Position numbers and translations under genes: made by a program
The notes under the pieces: generated by a model
What the model was told of the DNA's origin: nothing
Database searches by the model: none
Seen by the model: only the letters and a program-made list of their open reading frames with translations
In this document: positions 8,554 to 17,878 of the stretch, in pieces
Position numbering within the stretch: the first letter of the stretch is position 1
How the letters are laid out: the number at the start of each line of letters is the position of its first letter
Origin: Pseudomonas chlororaphis subsp. chlororaphis
Lineage (GTDB): Bacteria; Pseudomonadota; Gammaproteobacteria; Pseudomonadales; Pseudomonadaceae
Direction of reading: 5' to 3'
DNA length: 64,000 bases
Assembly (NCBI RefSeq): GCF_003945765.1
Contig: NZ_CP027712.1
Coordinates: forward strand, 558,001 to 622,000

Positions 8554-11199
8554 TCAGCAGTCCAGTGGGTTGCGTTTTTCCGGGTTGATACCGAACTTGG
8601 TGATGGCCTCGGCCACGACCTTAGGTTCGATGTCACCACGGTCAGCCAAGGCTTCCAGGGCTGCCAACACCACGAAATGACGGTCGACTTCGAAGAAGTG
8701 ACGCAGCTTCTTGCGGCTGTCACTACGGCCGAAACCGTCGGTGCCCAGGACTTTGAATTCCTTGGACGGGACCCACTGACGAATCTGTTCGGCGAACAGC
8801 TTCATGTAGTCGGTAGAGGCGATGACCGGGCCCTTGCGGCCGCTCAGGCACTCTTCGACATAGCTCAGCTTAGGCTTCTGGCCCGGGTGCAGACGGTTGC
8901 TGCGCTCGACTGCCAGGCCATCGCGACGCAGTTCGTTGAAGCTGGTAACGCTCCAGACGTCCGCGCCCACGTTGAATTCTTCACGCAGGATCTTCGCCGC
9001 TTCACGGACTTCGCGCAGGATGGTGCCGGAGCCCATCAGCTGTACGTGGTGCGCCGCTTCGCGGGTGTCTTCCTCGAGCAGGTACATGCCCTTGATGATG
9101 CCTTCCTCTACACCGGCCGGCATGGCTGGCTGCTGGTAGGACTCGTTCATCACGGTGATGTAGTAGAAGACGTCCTGTTGCTCTTCGGTCATCTTCTTCA
9201 TGCCGTCCTGGATGATCACCGCCAGCTCGTAGCCATAGGTCGGATCGAAGGTGCGGCAGTTCGGGATGGTGCCCGCCAGCATGTGGCTGTGACCGTCTTC
9301 GTGCTGCAGGCCTTCACCGTTGAGGGTGGTACGGCCGGCAGTACCGCCGATCAGGAAGCCACGGGTACGGCTGTCGCCAGCGGCCCAGGCCAGGTCGCCG
9401 ATACGCTGGAAGCCGAACATCGAATAGAAGATGTAGAACGGCAGCATCGGCTGGTTGTGGCTGGAGTACGAAGTACCGGCTGCAATGAAGGAGCTCATGG
9501 CGCCCGCTTCGTTGATGCCTTCCTCGAGGATCTGGCCCTTCTTGTCTTCGCGGTAGAACATCACTTGGTCTTTATCGACTGGCTCGTAGAGCTGGCCGAC
9601 GGACGAGTAGATGCCCAACTGACGGAACATGCCTTCCATACCGAAGGTACGGGCTTCGTCCGGGATGATCGGCACGATGCGCTGGCCGATTTCCTTGTCC
9701 TTGACCAGTTGCGCGAGGATCCGCACGAAGGCCATGGTGGTGGAGATTTCGCGGTCGCCCGAACCGTCGAGGATGGCCTTGAGGGTATCCAGTGGCGGAG
9801 TCGGGATGTTGAAGCTCTTGGCGCGACGCTGAGGCACGAAACCGCCCAGTGCGGCACGACGCTCGCTCAGGTAGCGGGCTTCGGCACTGCCTTCTTCCGG
9901 CTTGAAGAACGGCAGGTTTTCGATCTCTTCGTCCTTGACCGGAATGTCGAAGCGGTCGCGGAACAACTTCAGGCTGTCGACATCGACTTTCTTGGTGTTG
10001 TGCGCGGTGTTCTTCGCTTCGCCGGCGCCGGTGCCATAACCCTTGATGGTCTTGGCCAGGATGACGGTCGGTTGCTCTTTGTGGTTGACCGCTTCGTGGT
10101 AGGCCGCATAGACCTTGTACGGGTCGTGGCCGCCACGGTTGAGTTTCCAGATTTCGTCGTCGGACAGGTCTTCGACCATCGCCTTGAGTTCTGGCGTGTT
10201 GAAGAAGTGCTCACGTACGAAGGCGCCGTCTTTGGCCTTGTAGTTCTGGTACTCGCCGTCGATGACTTCGTCCATGCGGCGTTGCAGGATGCCGTCGGTG
10301 TCCTTGGCCAGCAGTGGGTCCCAGAAACGGCCCCAGATGACCTTGTTCACATTCCACTGGGCGCCACGGAACACGCCTTCGAGTTCCTGGATGATCTTGC
10401 CGTTGCCGCGAACCGGGCCGTCGAGGCGCTGCAGGTTGCAGTTGATGACGAAGATCAGGTTGTCCAGCTTCTCGCGGCCGGCCAGGGAGATCGCGCCCAG
10501 GGATTCCGGCTCGTCGCACTCGCCGTCGCCCATGAAGCACCAGACTTTCTGCTTGCCCGGCTGGATGAAACCGCGGGCTTCCAGGTACTTCATGAAGCGT
10601 GCCTGGTAGATCGCCTGGATCGGACCCAGACCCATGGAGACGGTCGGGAACTGCCAGAAATCAGGCATCAGCCATGGGTGCGGGTAGGAGGACAGGCCGT
10701 TGCCGTCCACTTCCTGACGGAAGTTGTTCATCTGGTCTTCGCTGATGCGGCCTTCCATGAAAGCGCGAGCGTAGACGCCAGGGGAGGCGTGGCCCTGGAA
10801 GTAGATCAGGTCGCCGCCATGTTCTTCGGTTGGCGCCTGGAAGAAGTAGTTGAAGCCGATGTCATACAGCGTCGCACTGGAAGCGAAGCTGGAGATGTGA
10901 CCGCCCAGGTCAGAATCTTTCAGGTTCGTACGCATGACCATGGCCAACGCGTTCCAACGTACCAGCGAGCGAATGCGGCGTTCCATGAACAGGTCGCCAG
11001 GCATGCGTGCTTCGTGGGTAACGGGAATCGTGTTGCGGTACGGCGTGGTGATGGCGTAGGGCAGTTGCGAGCCGCTGCGGGTCGCGAGTTCGCCCATACG
11101 GGTCATCAGGTAGTGAGCACGGTCTTCGCCTTCTTTGTCGAGAACCGATTCCAGGGCGTCCAGCCATTCCTGGGTTTCGACGGGATCGAGGTCTTGCAT
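8554..11199 (-). CDS. aceE: Pyruvate dehydrogenase E1 component (homodimeric type)
   Basis: The 881-residue thiamine-diphosphate enzyme decarboxylates pyruvate and acetylates the lipoyl arms of AceF. The ThDP motif is visible as GDGECDEPES running to FVINCN. I place the start at the ATG at 11199 (MQDLDPVETQEW), which matches known AceE N-termini and has CTGGAG eight bases upstream. The reading frame stays open a further 91 codons to 11472, but that part has no AceE character and covers the promoter. aceE is the first gene of an aceE-aceF operon. Two FadR/GntR-type palindromes 110-175 bases upstream probably regulate it. Confidence 0.96.
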   Translation of the reverse strand: MQDLDPVETQEWLDALESVLDKEGEDRAHYLMTRMGELATRSGSQLPYAITTPYRNTIPVTHEARMPGDLFMERRIRSLVRWNALAMVMRTNLKDSDLGGHISSFASSATLYDIGFNYFFQAPTEEHGGDLIYFQGHASPGVYARAFMEGRISEDQMNNFRQEVDGNGLSSYPHPWLMPDFWQFPTVSMGLGPIQAIYQARFMKYLEARGFIQPGKQKVWCFMGDGECDEPESLGAISLAGREKLDNLIFVINCNLQRLDGPVRGNGKIIQELEGVFRGAQWNVNKVIWGRFWDPLLAKDTDGILQRRMDEVIDGEYQNYKAKDGAFVREHFFNTPELKAMVEDLSDDEIWKLNRGGHDPYKVYAAYHEAVNHKEQPTVILAKTIKGYGTGAGEAKNTAHNTKKVDVDSLKLFRDRFDIPVKDEEIENLPFFKPEEGSAEARYLSERRAALGGFVPQRRAKSFNIPTPPLDTLKAILDGSGDREISTTMAFVRILAQLVKDKEIGQRIVPIIPDEARTFGMEGMFRQLGIYSSVGQLYEPVDKDQVMFYREDKKGQILEEGINEAGAMSSFIAAGTSYSSHNQPMLPFYIFYSMFGFQRIGDLAWAAGDSRTRGFLIGGTAGRTTLNGEGLQHEDGHSHMLAGTIPNCRTFDPTYGYELAVIIQDGMKKMTEEQQDVFYYITVMNESYQQPAMPAGVEEGIIKGMYLLEEDTREAAHHVQLMGSGTILREVREAAKILREEFNVGADVWSVTSFNELRRDGLAVERSNRLHPGQKPKLSYVEECLSGRKGPVIASTDYMKLFAEQIRQWVPSKEFKVLGTDGFGRSDSRKKLRHFFEVDRHFVVLAALEALADRGDIEPKVVAEAITKFGINPEKRNPLDC

Positions 11200-11307
11200 G
11201 GCTTGCTCCAGGGCGGAAAGGCTTCCAGAATCGGTTGCCTGAGTTTGCGACTGGCCTTGTGGGCAGACGATAAAATTCTTGGATTGCCGGAGGTTGATAC
11301 GGCGGCG

Positions 11308-11374
11308 TGTAGTTTTACTACAAATCGTCGGCCATTTCAGCCTTTCGAATGTATAGACGAGTAGTAAAACTACA
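11308..11374 (-). promoter_or_regulatory. Putative aceE promoter with two GntR/FadR-type operators
   Basis: TGTAGTTTTACTACA at 11308-11322 is a perfect palindrome around TTT. A near-identical copy in reverse orientation, GTAGTAAAACTAC, is at 11361-11373. Both fit the TNGTNNNACNA consensus of the FadR subfamily of GntR regulators, which includes PdhR. On the minus strand a -10-like TATACA lies at 11355-11350, so the second palindrome would fall in the promoter spacer and the first just after the start site. That layout suggests repression of aceEF by a ligand-responsive GntR protein encoded elsewhere. Confidence 0.55.
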
Positions 11375-11455
11375 GAAGATTGGCTTGTGGCCTCCTGCTG
11401 CGTTGTGAGAATAATCGTTACTGTTGGTCGATTTCCAACACCAATGGGTAAGAAT

Positions 11456-11483
11456 TTGATGCTAGCTGCCAAAATAATAAAAA
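11456..11483 (+). promoter_or_regulatory. Possible sigma-70 promoter for glnE
   Basis: In an unusually AT-rich stretch, TTGATG (11456-11461) is followed after 16 bases by TAAAAA. It lies about 100 bases before the glnE start. The match is partial and the call is tentative. Confidence 0.3.
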
Positions 11484-11580
11484 ATTCAGCTATTTCTAAC
11501 TTTTGTTCGACAGTCCTTCAAGGGCCGCGCCCGCAGAATTTGCCCCGACCGCCCCTTTCTACGCCGATCAAGGATAGCCC

Positions 11581-14520
11581 ATGAGCCTGCCCGCGCTTGC
11601 CGAACTCCCAGCGACTCTCCTGCCTTTTGTCAGCCGTGCGGAGCAGTCGTTCCGTAGTGCCGTGTCGACCCTGGACGACGATCACGGGCTCGCCGCCTGG
11701 ACCCCCGAGCGCTGGGCCGAGTTCGCCCGGGTGAGCGCCGCCAGCGACTTTTTCATTGAACAGAGCCTTCGTGACCCTTTGATGTTGCTGGAGCTGGTGC
11801 GCGGCGGCGAACTCGACCGCGGCTTTGGCCCGGGCGAGCTGTGCGCGCAGATCGCCGCGGCGGTGCAGCAGGCCACCAGCGAAGACGAGCTGGGGCGGGT
11901 GCTGCGGCGTCAGCGCAATCGTCATCAGGTGCGGATCATCTGGCGCGACCTGACACGCCAGGCGGATCTGGTGCAGACCTGTCGCGACCTCTCGGACATG
12001 GCCGACGCCTGCATCGACCAGGCCTATCAATGGTTGTACCAGCGCCACTGCGAGCAGTTCGGTGTTCCCACCGGCCGGCGCAGCGGCGAGCCGCAGCAGA
12101 TGGTCATCCTCGGCATGGGCAAGCTGGGTGCCGTCGAACTGAACCTGTCGTCCGACATCGACCTGATCTTCGCCTACCCCGAAGGCGGGGAGACCGTGGG
12201 CGTGAAGCGTGCGCTGGATAACCAGGAGTTTTTCATCCGCCTGGGGCAGCGTCTGATCAAGGCGCTGGACCCGATGACCGTCGACGGTTTCGTGTTCCGC
12301 GTCGACATGCGCCTGCGGCCCTACGGTTCGGCGGGCGCCCTGGTGCTGAGCTTCAATGCGCTGGAGCAGTACTACCAGGATCAGGGCCGCGACTGGGAGC
12401 GCTACGCGATGATCAAGGCGCGGGTGGTGGCGGGTGACCAGATCGCCGGCGCGCAGTTGCTCGACATGCTGCGGCCCTTTGTCTATCGGCGTTACCTGGA
12501 CTTCTCGGCGATCGAAGCGCTGCGCACCATGAAGCAGCTGATCCAGCAGGAAGTGCGGCGCAAGGGCATGGCCGACAATATCAAGCTGGGCTCCGGCGGG
12601 ATTCGTGAAGTCGAGTTCATCGCCCAGGCTTTCCAGCTGATCCACGGCGGGCGCGACCTGAGCCTGCAGCAGCGTCCTCTATTAAAGGTGCTGACCACCC
12701 TGGAGGGGCAGGGTTACCTGCCGCCCGCGGTGATCGCCGAGCTGCGTGAAGGTTACGAATTCCTGCGTTACACCGAACATGCGATCCAGGCGATCGCCGA
12801 CCGGCAGACGCAGATGCTGCCGGACAATCCACAGGACCAGGCGCGTATTGCCTTCATGCTGGGTTTTGCCGACTGGGCGGCGTTCCATGAGCGGCTGATG
12901 TATTGGCGCGGTCGGGTGGAATGGCACTTCCGTCAGGTGATCGCCGATCCGGATGAAGACGAAGGCCACGAGTGCGAAGTGGTGGTCGGTGGTGAATGGC
13001 TGCCGTTGTGGGAAGAAGCCCAGGACGAAGAGGCTGCCTGCCGGCAGTTGCAGGAAGGCGGTTTCAATGACGCGCCCAAGGCGCTCAGGGCGCTGGCCGG
13101 CCTGCGTGGCAGCCCGCAATTGCGAGCCATGCAGCGTTTGGGGCGCGAACGCCTAGATGCCTTTATTCCCCGCCTGCTGGCCCAGGCGGTGGAACATGCT
13201 AATCCGGACCTGGTGCTGGAGCGCGTGTTGCCGCTGGTCGAGGCGGTGGCGCGACGTTCTGCCTATCTGGTACTGCTCACCGAGAACCCTGGGGCCTTGC
13301 GCCGCTTGTTGACCCTGTGTGCTGCCAGCCCGTGGATCGCCGAACAGATCACCCGTTTCCCGCTGCTGCTCGATGAGTTGCTCAACGAAGGCCGGCTGTT
13401 CAAGCCGCCACTGGCGCCGGAGCTGGCCGCCGAGTTGCGCGAACGCCTGACGCGTATTCCCGAGGACGACCTGGAGCAGCAGATGGAGGCGCTGCGCCAC
13501 TTCAAGCTGGCTCACCGCCTGCGGGTGGCGGCCTCGGAAATCGCCGGCAGCCTGCCGTTGATGAAGGTCAGCGATTACCTGACCTGGCTGGCCGAGGCGA
13601 TCCTCGAACAGGTGCTGGCCCTGGCCTGGCGCCAGACCGTGGCCAAATACGGCGCTCCGCAGCGCACCGATGGCAGCTTGTGCGATCCCGGCTTCATTAT
13701 TGTCGGTTACGGGAAAGTCGGCGGCCTGGAACTCGGGCATGGTTCCGACCTGGACCTGGTGTTCATCCATGACGGCGATCCGCAGGCGGAAACCGATGGC
13801 CCGAAACCGATCGACGGCGCGCAGTTCTTCACCCGCCTGGGCCAGCGGATCATTCACCTGCTGACCACCCAGACCAACTCCGGCCAGCTGTACGAAGTGG
13901 ACATGCGTTTGCGGCCGTCCGGGGCGTCGGGCTTGCTGGTGAGTTCGTTGGGGGCTTTCGCCCGTTACCAGGAGAACGAAGCCTGGACCTGGGAGCATCA
14001 GGCGCTGGTGCGTGCCCGGGTGCTGGTGGGTAGCCAGGATGTCGGCCAGGCCTTCGAGAAAGTGCGGGCGGCGGTGCTGGGGCGGGCCCGTGATCTGCCC
14101 AAGTTGCAGCAGGAGGTCAGCGAGATGCGGGCCAAGATGCGCGACAACCTGGGGACCAGGGCGACGGCTGCCGGAACCGCGGCAAATGCCTTCGAGGCCA
14201 CGGCGCCGTTCGACCTCAAGCAGGACGCCGGAGGTATCGTCGACATCGAATTTATGGTGCAATACGCGGCCCTGGCGTGGTCGCAAGAGCACCCGTCATT
14301 GCTGCGCTACACCGACAATATCCGCATTCTGGAAGGTCTGGAGGAAGTCGGGCTGATGCCCGCGACCGACGCCAGTCTGTTGCGCGAGGTCTATAAGGCC
14401 TACCGCTCCGCGGCTCACCGCCAGGCCTTGCAGAACGAGGCCGGGGTCATCGCCGGCGACCAGTTCGCCAGCGAGCGACGGGAGGTATTGCGGATTTGGC
14501 GCGAGCTGGGGCTAAGCTAG
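11581..14520 (+). CDS. glnE: Glutamine synthetase adenylyltransferase/adenylyl-removing enzyme GlnE
   Basis: The 979-residue bifunctional enzyme adds AMP to glutamine synthetase, or removes it, under control of PII, so it tunes nitrogen assimilation. Two nucleotidyltransferase domains are visible. The N-terminal one (adenylyl removing) has GMGKLGAVELN with SDIDL near residues 178-197. The C-terminal one (adenylylating) has GYGKVGGLELG with SDLDL near 708-727. The central linker is the regulatory region. The length is normal for the family (about 950-980). The ATG at 11581 has AAGGA nine bases upstream. glnE is divergent from aceE and followed by the LPS core locus. Confidence 0.96.
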   Translation: MSLPALAELPATLLPFVSRAEQSFRSAVSTLDDDHGLAAWTPERWAEFARVSAASDFFIEQSLRDPLMLLELVRGGELDRGFGPGELCAQIAAAVQQATSEDELGRVLRRQRNRHQVRIIWRDLTRQADLVQTCRDLSDMADACIDQAYQWLYQRHCEQFGVPTGRRSGEPQQMVILGMGKLGAVELNLSSDIDLIFAYPEGGETVGVKRALDNQEFFIRLGQRLIKALDPMTVDGFVFRVDMRLRPYGSAGALVLSFNALEQYYQDQGRDWERYAMIKARVVAGDQIAGAQLLDMLRPFVYRRYLDFSAIEALRTMKQLIQQEVRRKGMADNIKLGSGGIREVEFIAQAFQLIHGGRDLSLQQRPLLKVLTTLEGQGYLPPAVIAELREGYEFLRYTEHAIQAIADRQTQMLPDNPQDQARIAFMLGFADWAAFHERLMYWRGRVEWHFRQVIADPDEDEGHECEVVVGGEWLPLWEEAQDEEAACRQLQEGGFNDAPKALRALAGLRGSPQLRAMQRLGRERLDAFIPRLLAQAVEHANPDLVLERVLPLVEAVARRSAYLVLLTENPGALRRLLTLCAASPWIAEQITRFPLLLDELLNEGRLFKPPLAPELAAELRERLTRIPEDDLEQQMEALRHFKLAHRLRVAASEIAGSLPLMKVSDYLTWLAEAILEQVLALAWRQTVAKYGAPQRTDGSLCDPGFIIVGYGKVGGLELGHGSDLDLVFIHDGDPQAETDGPKPIDGAQFFTRLGQRIIHLLTTQTNSGQLYEVDMRLRPSGASGLLVSSLGAFARYQENEAWTWEHQALVRARVLVGSQDVGQAFEKVRAAVLGRARDLPKLQQEVSEMRAKMRDNLGTRATAAGTAANAFEATAPFDLKQDAGGIVDIEFMVQYAALAWSQEHPSLLRYTDNIRILEGLEEVGLMPATDASLLREVYKAYRSAAHRQALQNEAGVIAGDQFASERREVLRIWRELGLS

Positions 14521-14620
14521 GCAGCGTGCGCTGCGTTGCCACAAATGTATCCGGCGAGCCAGGTTGCGGCTCGTCCACAATGAGCTGGCGGTGAATGCCG
14601 CAGGGCTGGATTCTCGAGGC

Positions 14621-14651
14621 GGGGAGGCGTAAGCCTCCCCGGTTCGTTTTT
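14621..14651 (+). terminator. Hairpin with T-run just upstream of waaF
   Basis: GGGGAGGC and GCCTCCCC form a perfect 8-base stem with a GTAA tetraloop, followed by GGTTCGTTTTT. It ends only ten bases before the waaF ATG. It may terminate glnE transcription. If transcription of waaF starts upstream, it could instead act as an attenuator. Confidence 0.6.
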
Positions 14652-14660
14652 GGAAACCAC

Positions 14661-15695
14661 ATGAATATTCTGATCGTTGGGCCCAGTTGGGTCGGTGACA
14701 TGGTGATGGCGCAGACACTCTTCCAGTGTCTGAAACAGCGCCATCCTCAATGCGAGATCGACGTGCTGGCCCCCGAGTGGAGCCGGCCGATCCTGGAGCG
14801 CATGCCGCAAGTGCGGCGGGCCTTGAGCTTCCCGCTCGGCCACGGCGTGCTGGAACTGGCGACTCGTCGGCGCATCGGCAAATCTCTGGTCGGCCAGTAC
14901 GACCAGGCCATCCTGCTGCCCAACTCGCTGAAGTCGGCGCTGGTGCCATTTTTTGCCGGCATCGCGCAACGCACCGGCTGGCGTGGCGAGTTCCGCTACG
15001 GCCTGCTCAACGACGTGCGCACGCTGGACAAAGAACGTTATCCGCTGATGATCGAGCGCTTCATGGCCCTGGCTTACGAGCCGGGCGCCGAGCTGCCCAA
15101 GCCGTATCCGCGTCCCGACCTGCAGATCGATCCGGCCAGCCGTGAAGCGGCGCTGGCCAAGTTCGGCCTGACCCTGGACCGCCCGGTGCTGGCGCTGTGT
15201 CCGGGAGCCGAGTTCGGTGAAGCCAAGCGTTGGCCGTCCGAGCATTACGCCAAGGTTGCCGAGCTGAAGATCCGCGAGGGCTGGCAGGTCTGGCTGTTCG
15301 GTTCGAAGAACGATCACGTGGTCGGCGAAGACATTCGCGCCCGGCTGATTCCTGGGCTGCGCGAAGAGTCGGTCAACCTCTGCGGCGGCACCTCCCTGGC
15401 CGAGGCCATCGACCTGCTGTCCTGCGCCGATTCCGTGGTGTCCAACGACTCCGGGCTAATGCACGTGGCAGCGGCGCTGAATCGCCCGCTGGTGGCGGTG
15501 TACGGTTCGACGTCTCCGGGGTTCACCCCGCCGCTGGCCGACCAGGTCGAGGTCGTGCGCCTGGGCATCGAGTGCAGCCCGTGCTTCGATCGCACCTGCC
15601 GCTTTGGCCATTACAACTGCCTGCGCCAGCTGCTTCCAGACTCGGTAGACCAGGCCTTGCAGCGGTTGCAAGGCACCGCGGTCGAGGTTCGGTAA
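14661..15695 (+). CDS. waaF: ADP-heptose:LPS heptosyltransferase II WaaF
   Basis: The 344-residue GT9 enzyme adds the second L-glycero-D-manno-heptose to the LPS inner core at the cytoplasmic face of the inner membrane. The family start MNILIVGPSWVGDMVMAQ sets the ATG at 14661, with TTGGAA upstream. The C-terminal donor-binding domain shows NDSGLMHVAAAL and YGSTSPGFTPP, typical of heptosyltransferases. The TAA stop directly abuts the GTG start of waaC, so the two are co-translated. It opens the core operon that runs to at least 21621. Confidence 0.95.
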   Translation: MNILIVGPSWVGDMVMAQTLFQCLKQRHPQCEIDVLAPEWSRPILERMPQVRRALSFPLGHGVLELATRRRIGKSLVGQYDQAILLPNSLKSALVPFFAGIAQRTGWRGEFRYGLLNDVRTLDKERYPLMIERFMALAYEPGAELPKPYPRPDLQIDPASREAALAKFGLTLDRPVLALCPGAEFGEAKRWPSEHYAKVAELKIREGWQVWLFGSKNDHVVGEDIRARLIPGLREESVNLCGGTSLAEAIDLLSCADSVVSNDSGLMHVAAALNRPLVAVYGSTSPGFTPPLADQVEVVRLGIECSPCFDRTCRFGHYNCLRQLLPDSVDQALQRLQGTAVEVR

Positions 15696-16757
15696 GTGCG
15701 GGTACTGTTGATCAAGACCTCTTCTCTGGGCGACGTGATTCATGCGCTGCCGGCGCTGACCGATGCAGCGCGGGCGATCCCGGGGATCAAGTTCGACTGG
15801 GTGGTGGAAGAGGGGTTCGCGGAAATCCCGACCTGGCACCCGGCTGTGGATAAAGTGATCCCGGTGGCGATTCGCCGCTGGCGCAAGAACATCTGGCAGA
15901 CGATCAAGAGTGGCGAGTGGCGGCGCTTCAAGCAAAGCGTGCGTGCCACCAAGTACGATCTGGTGATCGACGCCCAGGGCTTGCTGAAAAGCGCCTGGCT
16001 GACGCGCTACGTCAAGGCGCCGGTGGCCGGCCTGGACAAGCAGTCGGCACGCGAACCCCTGGCGGCGCGTTTCTATTCGCGGCGCCTGGCCGTCGCCCGC
16101 GGCCAGCATGCCGTGGAGCGCGTGCGCCAGCTGTTCGCCGTGGCGCTGGGGTATGACTTGCCCCAGGGCCTGGGCGATTACGGCCTGAACGTCGAGAAAC
16201 TGGTGGAGTTGCCACGGCCCAAGCCGTTCGTGGTGTTCCTGCACGGCACCACCTGGGACACCAAGCACTGGCCGCAAGCCTATTGGCGCGAGCTGGCCGA
16301 ACGCATGGGCCAGTTGGGCGTCGAGGTCAAGTTGCCGTGGGGCAACCCGGCGGAGAAGGCCCGGGCCGAGCGTATTGCCCAGGGCCTGAGCAACGCCACG
16401 GTGCTGCCGAAGCTGAATCTGGCGGGCGTCGCCAAGGTGCTGGCGCAAGCCCGGGCTTGTGTCGCGGTGGATACCGGGCTTGGCCATCTCGCGGCAGCGC
16501 TGGATGTGCCGACCATTTCCCTGTTCGGCCCGACCAACCCAGGCCTGACCGGTGCCTATGGCAAGGCGCAGATCCATATGGCCAGCGACTTCCCCTGCGC
16601 GCCGTGCCTGCAGAAAAAATGCACCTATCAACCGACGGCTGAAGATCAGCGGCGGTTCGACCTGAAGCGCGAGTGGCCGCTGTGCTTCACGCGTCTGAAT
16701 CCTGAGCGTGTCGCCAGCCGGCTGAGCAGGTTGTTACTGGCTGAGGAGCTGCGCTGA
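15696..16757 (+). CDS. waaC: LPS heptosyltransferase I WaaC
   Basis: The 353-residue GT9 enzyme transfers the first heptose from ADP-heptose to Kdo2-lipid A. The family N-terminus RVLLIKTSSLGDVIHALPAL begins at a GTG codon that follows the waaF stop without a gap. The donor-site block DTGLGHLAAAL and the GPTNP turn are present near residues 255-280. It overlaps the waaG start by one base (TGATG). Together with WaaF it builds the inner-core diheptose that WaaP and its neighbours phosphorylate. Confidence 0.95.
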   Translation: MRVLLIKTSSLGDVIHALPALTDAARAIPGIKFDWVVEEGFAEIPTWHPAVDKVIPVAIRRWRKNIWQTIKSGEWRRFKQSVRATKYDLVIDAQGLLKSAWLTRYVKAPVAGLDKQSAREPLAARFYSRRLAVARGQHAVERVRQLFAVALGYDLPQGLGDYGLNVEKLVELPRPKPFVVFLHGTTWDTKHWPQAYWRELAERMGQLGVEVKLPWGNPAEKARAERIAQGLSNATVLPKLNLAGVAKVLAQARACVAVDTGLGHLAAALDVPTISLFGPTNPGLTGAYGKAQIHMASDFPCAPCLQKKCTYQPTAEDQRRFDLKREWPLCFTRLNPERVASRLSRLLLAEELR

Positions 16758-17878
16758 TGCAATTGGCTTTTGTCCTTTATAAATACTTCCCGTTCGGTGG
16801 CCTGCAACGGGACTTCATGCGCATCGCCCTGGAGTGCCAGAAACGCGGGCACCAGATTCGCGTCTATACGCTGATCTGGGAAGGCGATGTGCCGCCGGGT
16901 TTCGAGGTGCTGGTGGCGCCGGTCAAGGCGTTCTTCAACCATCGTCGTAACGAGAAGCTCAGCGCCTGGATGGAGGCCGACCTGGCCAAGCGCCCGGTGG
17001 ACCGCTTGATCGGCTTCAACAAGATGCCCGGCCTGGACGTGTACTACGCCGCCGACGGCTGCTTCGAAGACAAGGCGCAGAACCTGCGCCATTCGCTGTA
17101 CCGCCGCTGGGGCCGCTACCGGCACTTCGCCGAATACGAACGCGCGGTGTTCGCCCGGGATGCCAAGACCGAAGTGCTGATGATTTCCGAGGTCCAGCAG
17201 CCGCTGTTCATCAAGCATTACGACACCCCGGTGGAGCGTTTCCACCTGCTGCCGCCAGGCATCGCCCAGGACCGTCGCGCGCCGGCCAACGCGGTCGAGA
17301 TCCGCGCCGAATTCCGTCGCGAGTTCGCCCTGAAAGACGATGATTTGCTGCTGGTGCAGATCGGCTCCGGGTTCAAGACCAAGGGCGTGGATCGTAGTCT
17401 CAAGGCCGTGGCCGCCTTGCCGCCGGAGCTGAAGAAACGCACCCGGCTATTTGTAATTGGCCAGGACGACCCCAAAGTATTCCAATTGCAGAGCGCGGCA
17501 TTGGGCCTGGGCGAGCATGTGCAGTTCCTCAAGGGGCGCAGTGATATCCCGCGTTTCCTGCTGGGCGCCGACCTGTTGATCCACCCGGCGTACAACGAAA
17601 ACACCGGCACCGTGTTGCTGGAAGCGCTGGTGGCCGGCTTGCCGGTGCTGGTCAGCGCGGTCTGCGGTTATGCCCATTACATCGCCGAGGCCGACAGCGG
17701 CCTGGTACTGGACGAGCCATTGGAGCAGGGACAGCTCAATCAATACCTGAACACCATGTTGACCGACGACGCTGCACGCGCGACCTGGAGCCGTAACGGC
17801 CTGGCGTTCGCCGAGACGGCCGACCTCTATAGCATGCCGCAGCACGCTGCGGATGTGATTCTGGCGGAGCAACACTGA
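16757..17878 (+). CDS. waaG: LPS core glycosyltransferase WaaG
   Basis: The 373-residue GT4-family enzyme starts the outer core on heptose II; in P. aeruginosa the WaaG product is a galactosamine, whereas in E. coli it is glucose. The N-terminus has FPFGGLQRDFMRIA, the family acceptor region. The C-terminal donor domain has AYNENTGTVLLEALVAGLPVLV with the E-x7-E pattern of retaining GT4 enzymes. The start shares one base with the waaC stop, and the stop shares one base with waaP. Donor specificity cannot be read from sequence alone. Confidence 0.93.
   Translation: MQLAFVLYKYFPFGGLQRDFMRIALECQKRGHQIRVYTLIWEGDVPPGFEVLVAPVKAFFNHRRNEKLSAWMEADLAKRPVDRLIGFNKMPGLDVYYAADGCFEDKAQNLRHSLYRRWGRYRHFAEYERAVFARDAKTEVLMISEVQQPLFIKHYDTPVERFHLLPPGIAQDRRAPANAVEIRAEFRREFALKDDDLLLVQIGSGFKTKGVDRSLKAVAALPPELKKRTRLFVIGQDDPKVFQLQSAALGLGEHVQFLKGRSDIPRFLLGADLLIHPAYNENTGTVLLEALVAGLPVLVSAVCGYAHYIAEADSGLVLDEPLEQGQLNQYLNTMLTDDAARATWSRNGLAFAETADLYSMPQHAADVILAEQH

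Noticed and set aside
8677..11364. 895-codon open frame opposite aceE
   Set aside because: Antisense shadow of a strongly conserved gene; no recognisable domain.
11200..11472. N-terminal extension of aceE by 91 codons
   Set aside because: The extra residues do not resemble AceE and cover the regulatory palindromes. ATG 11199 has a good ribosome-binding site.
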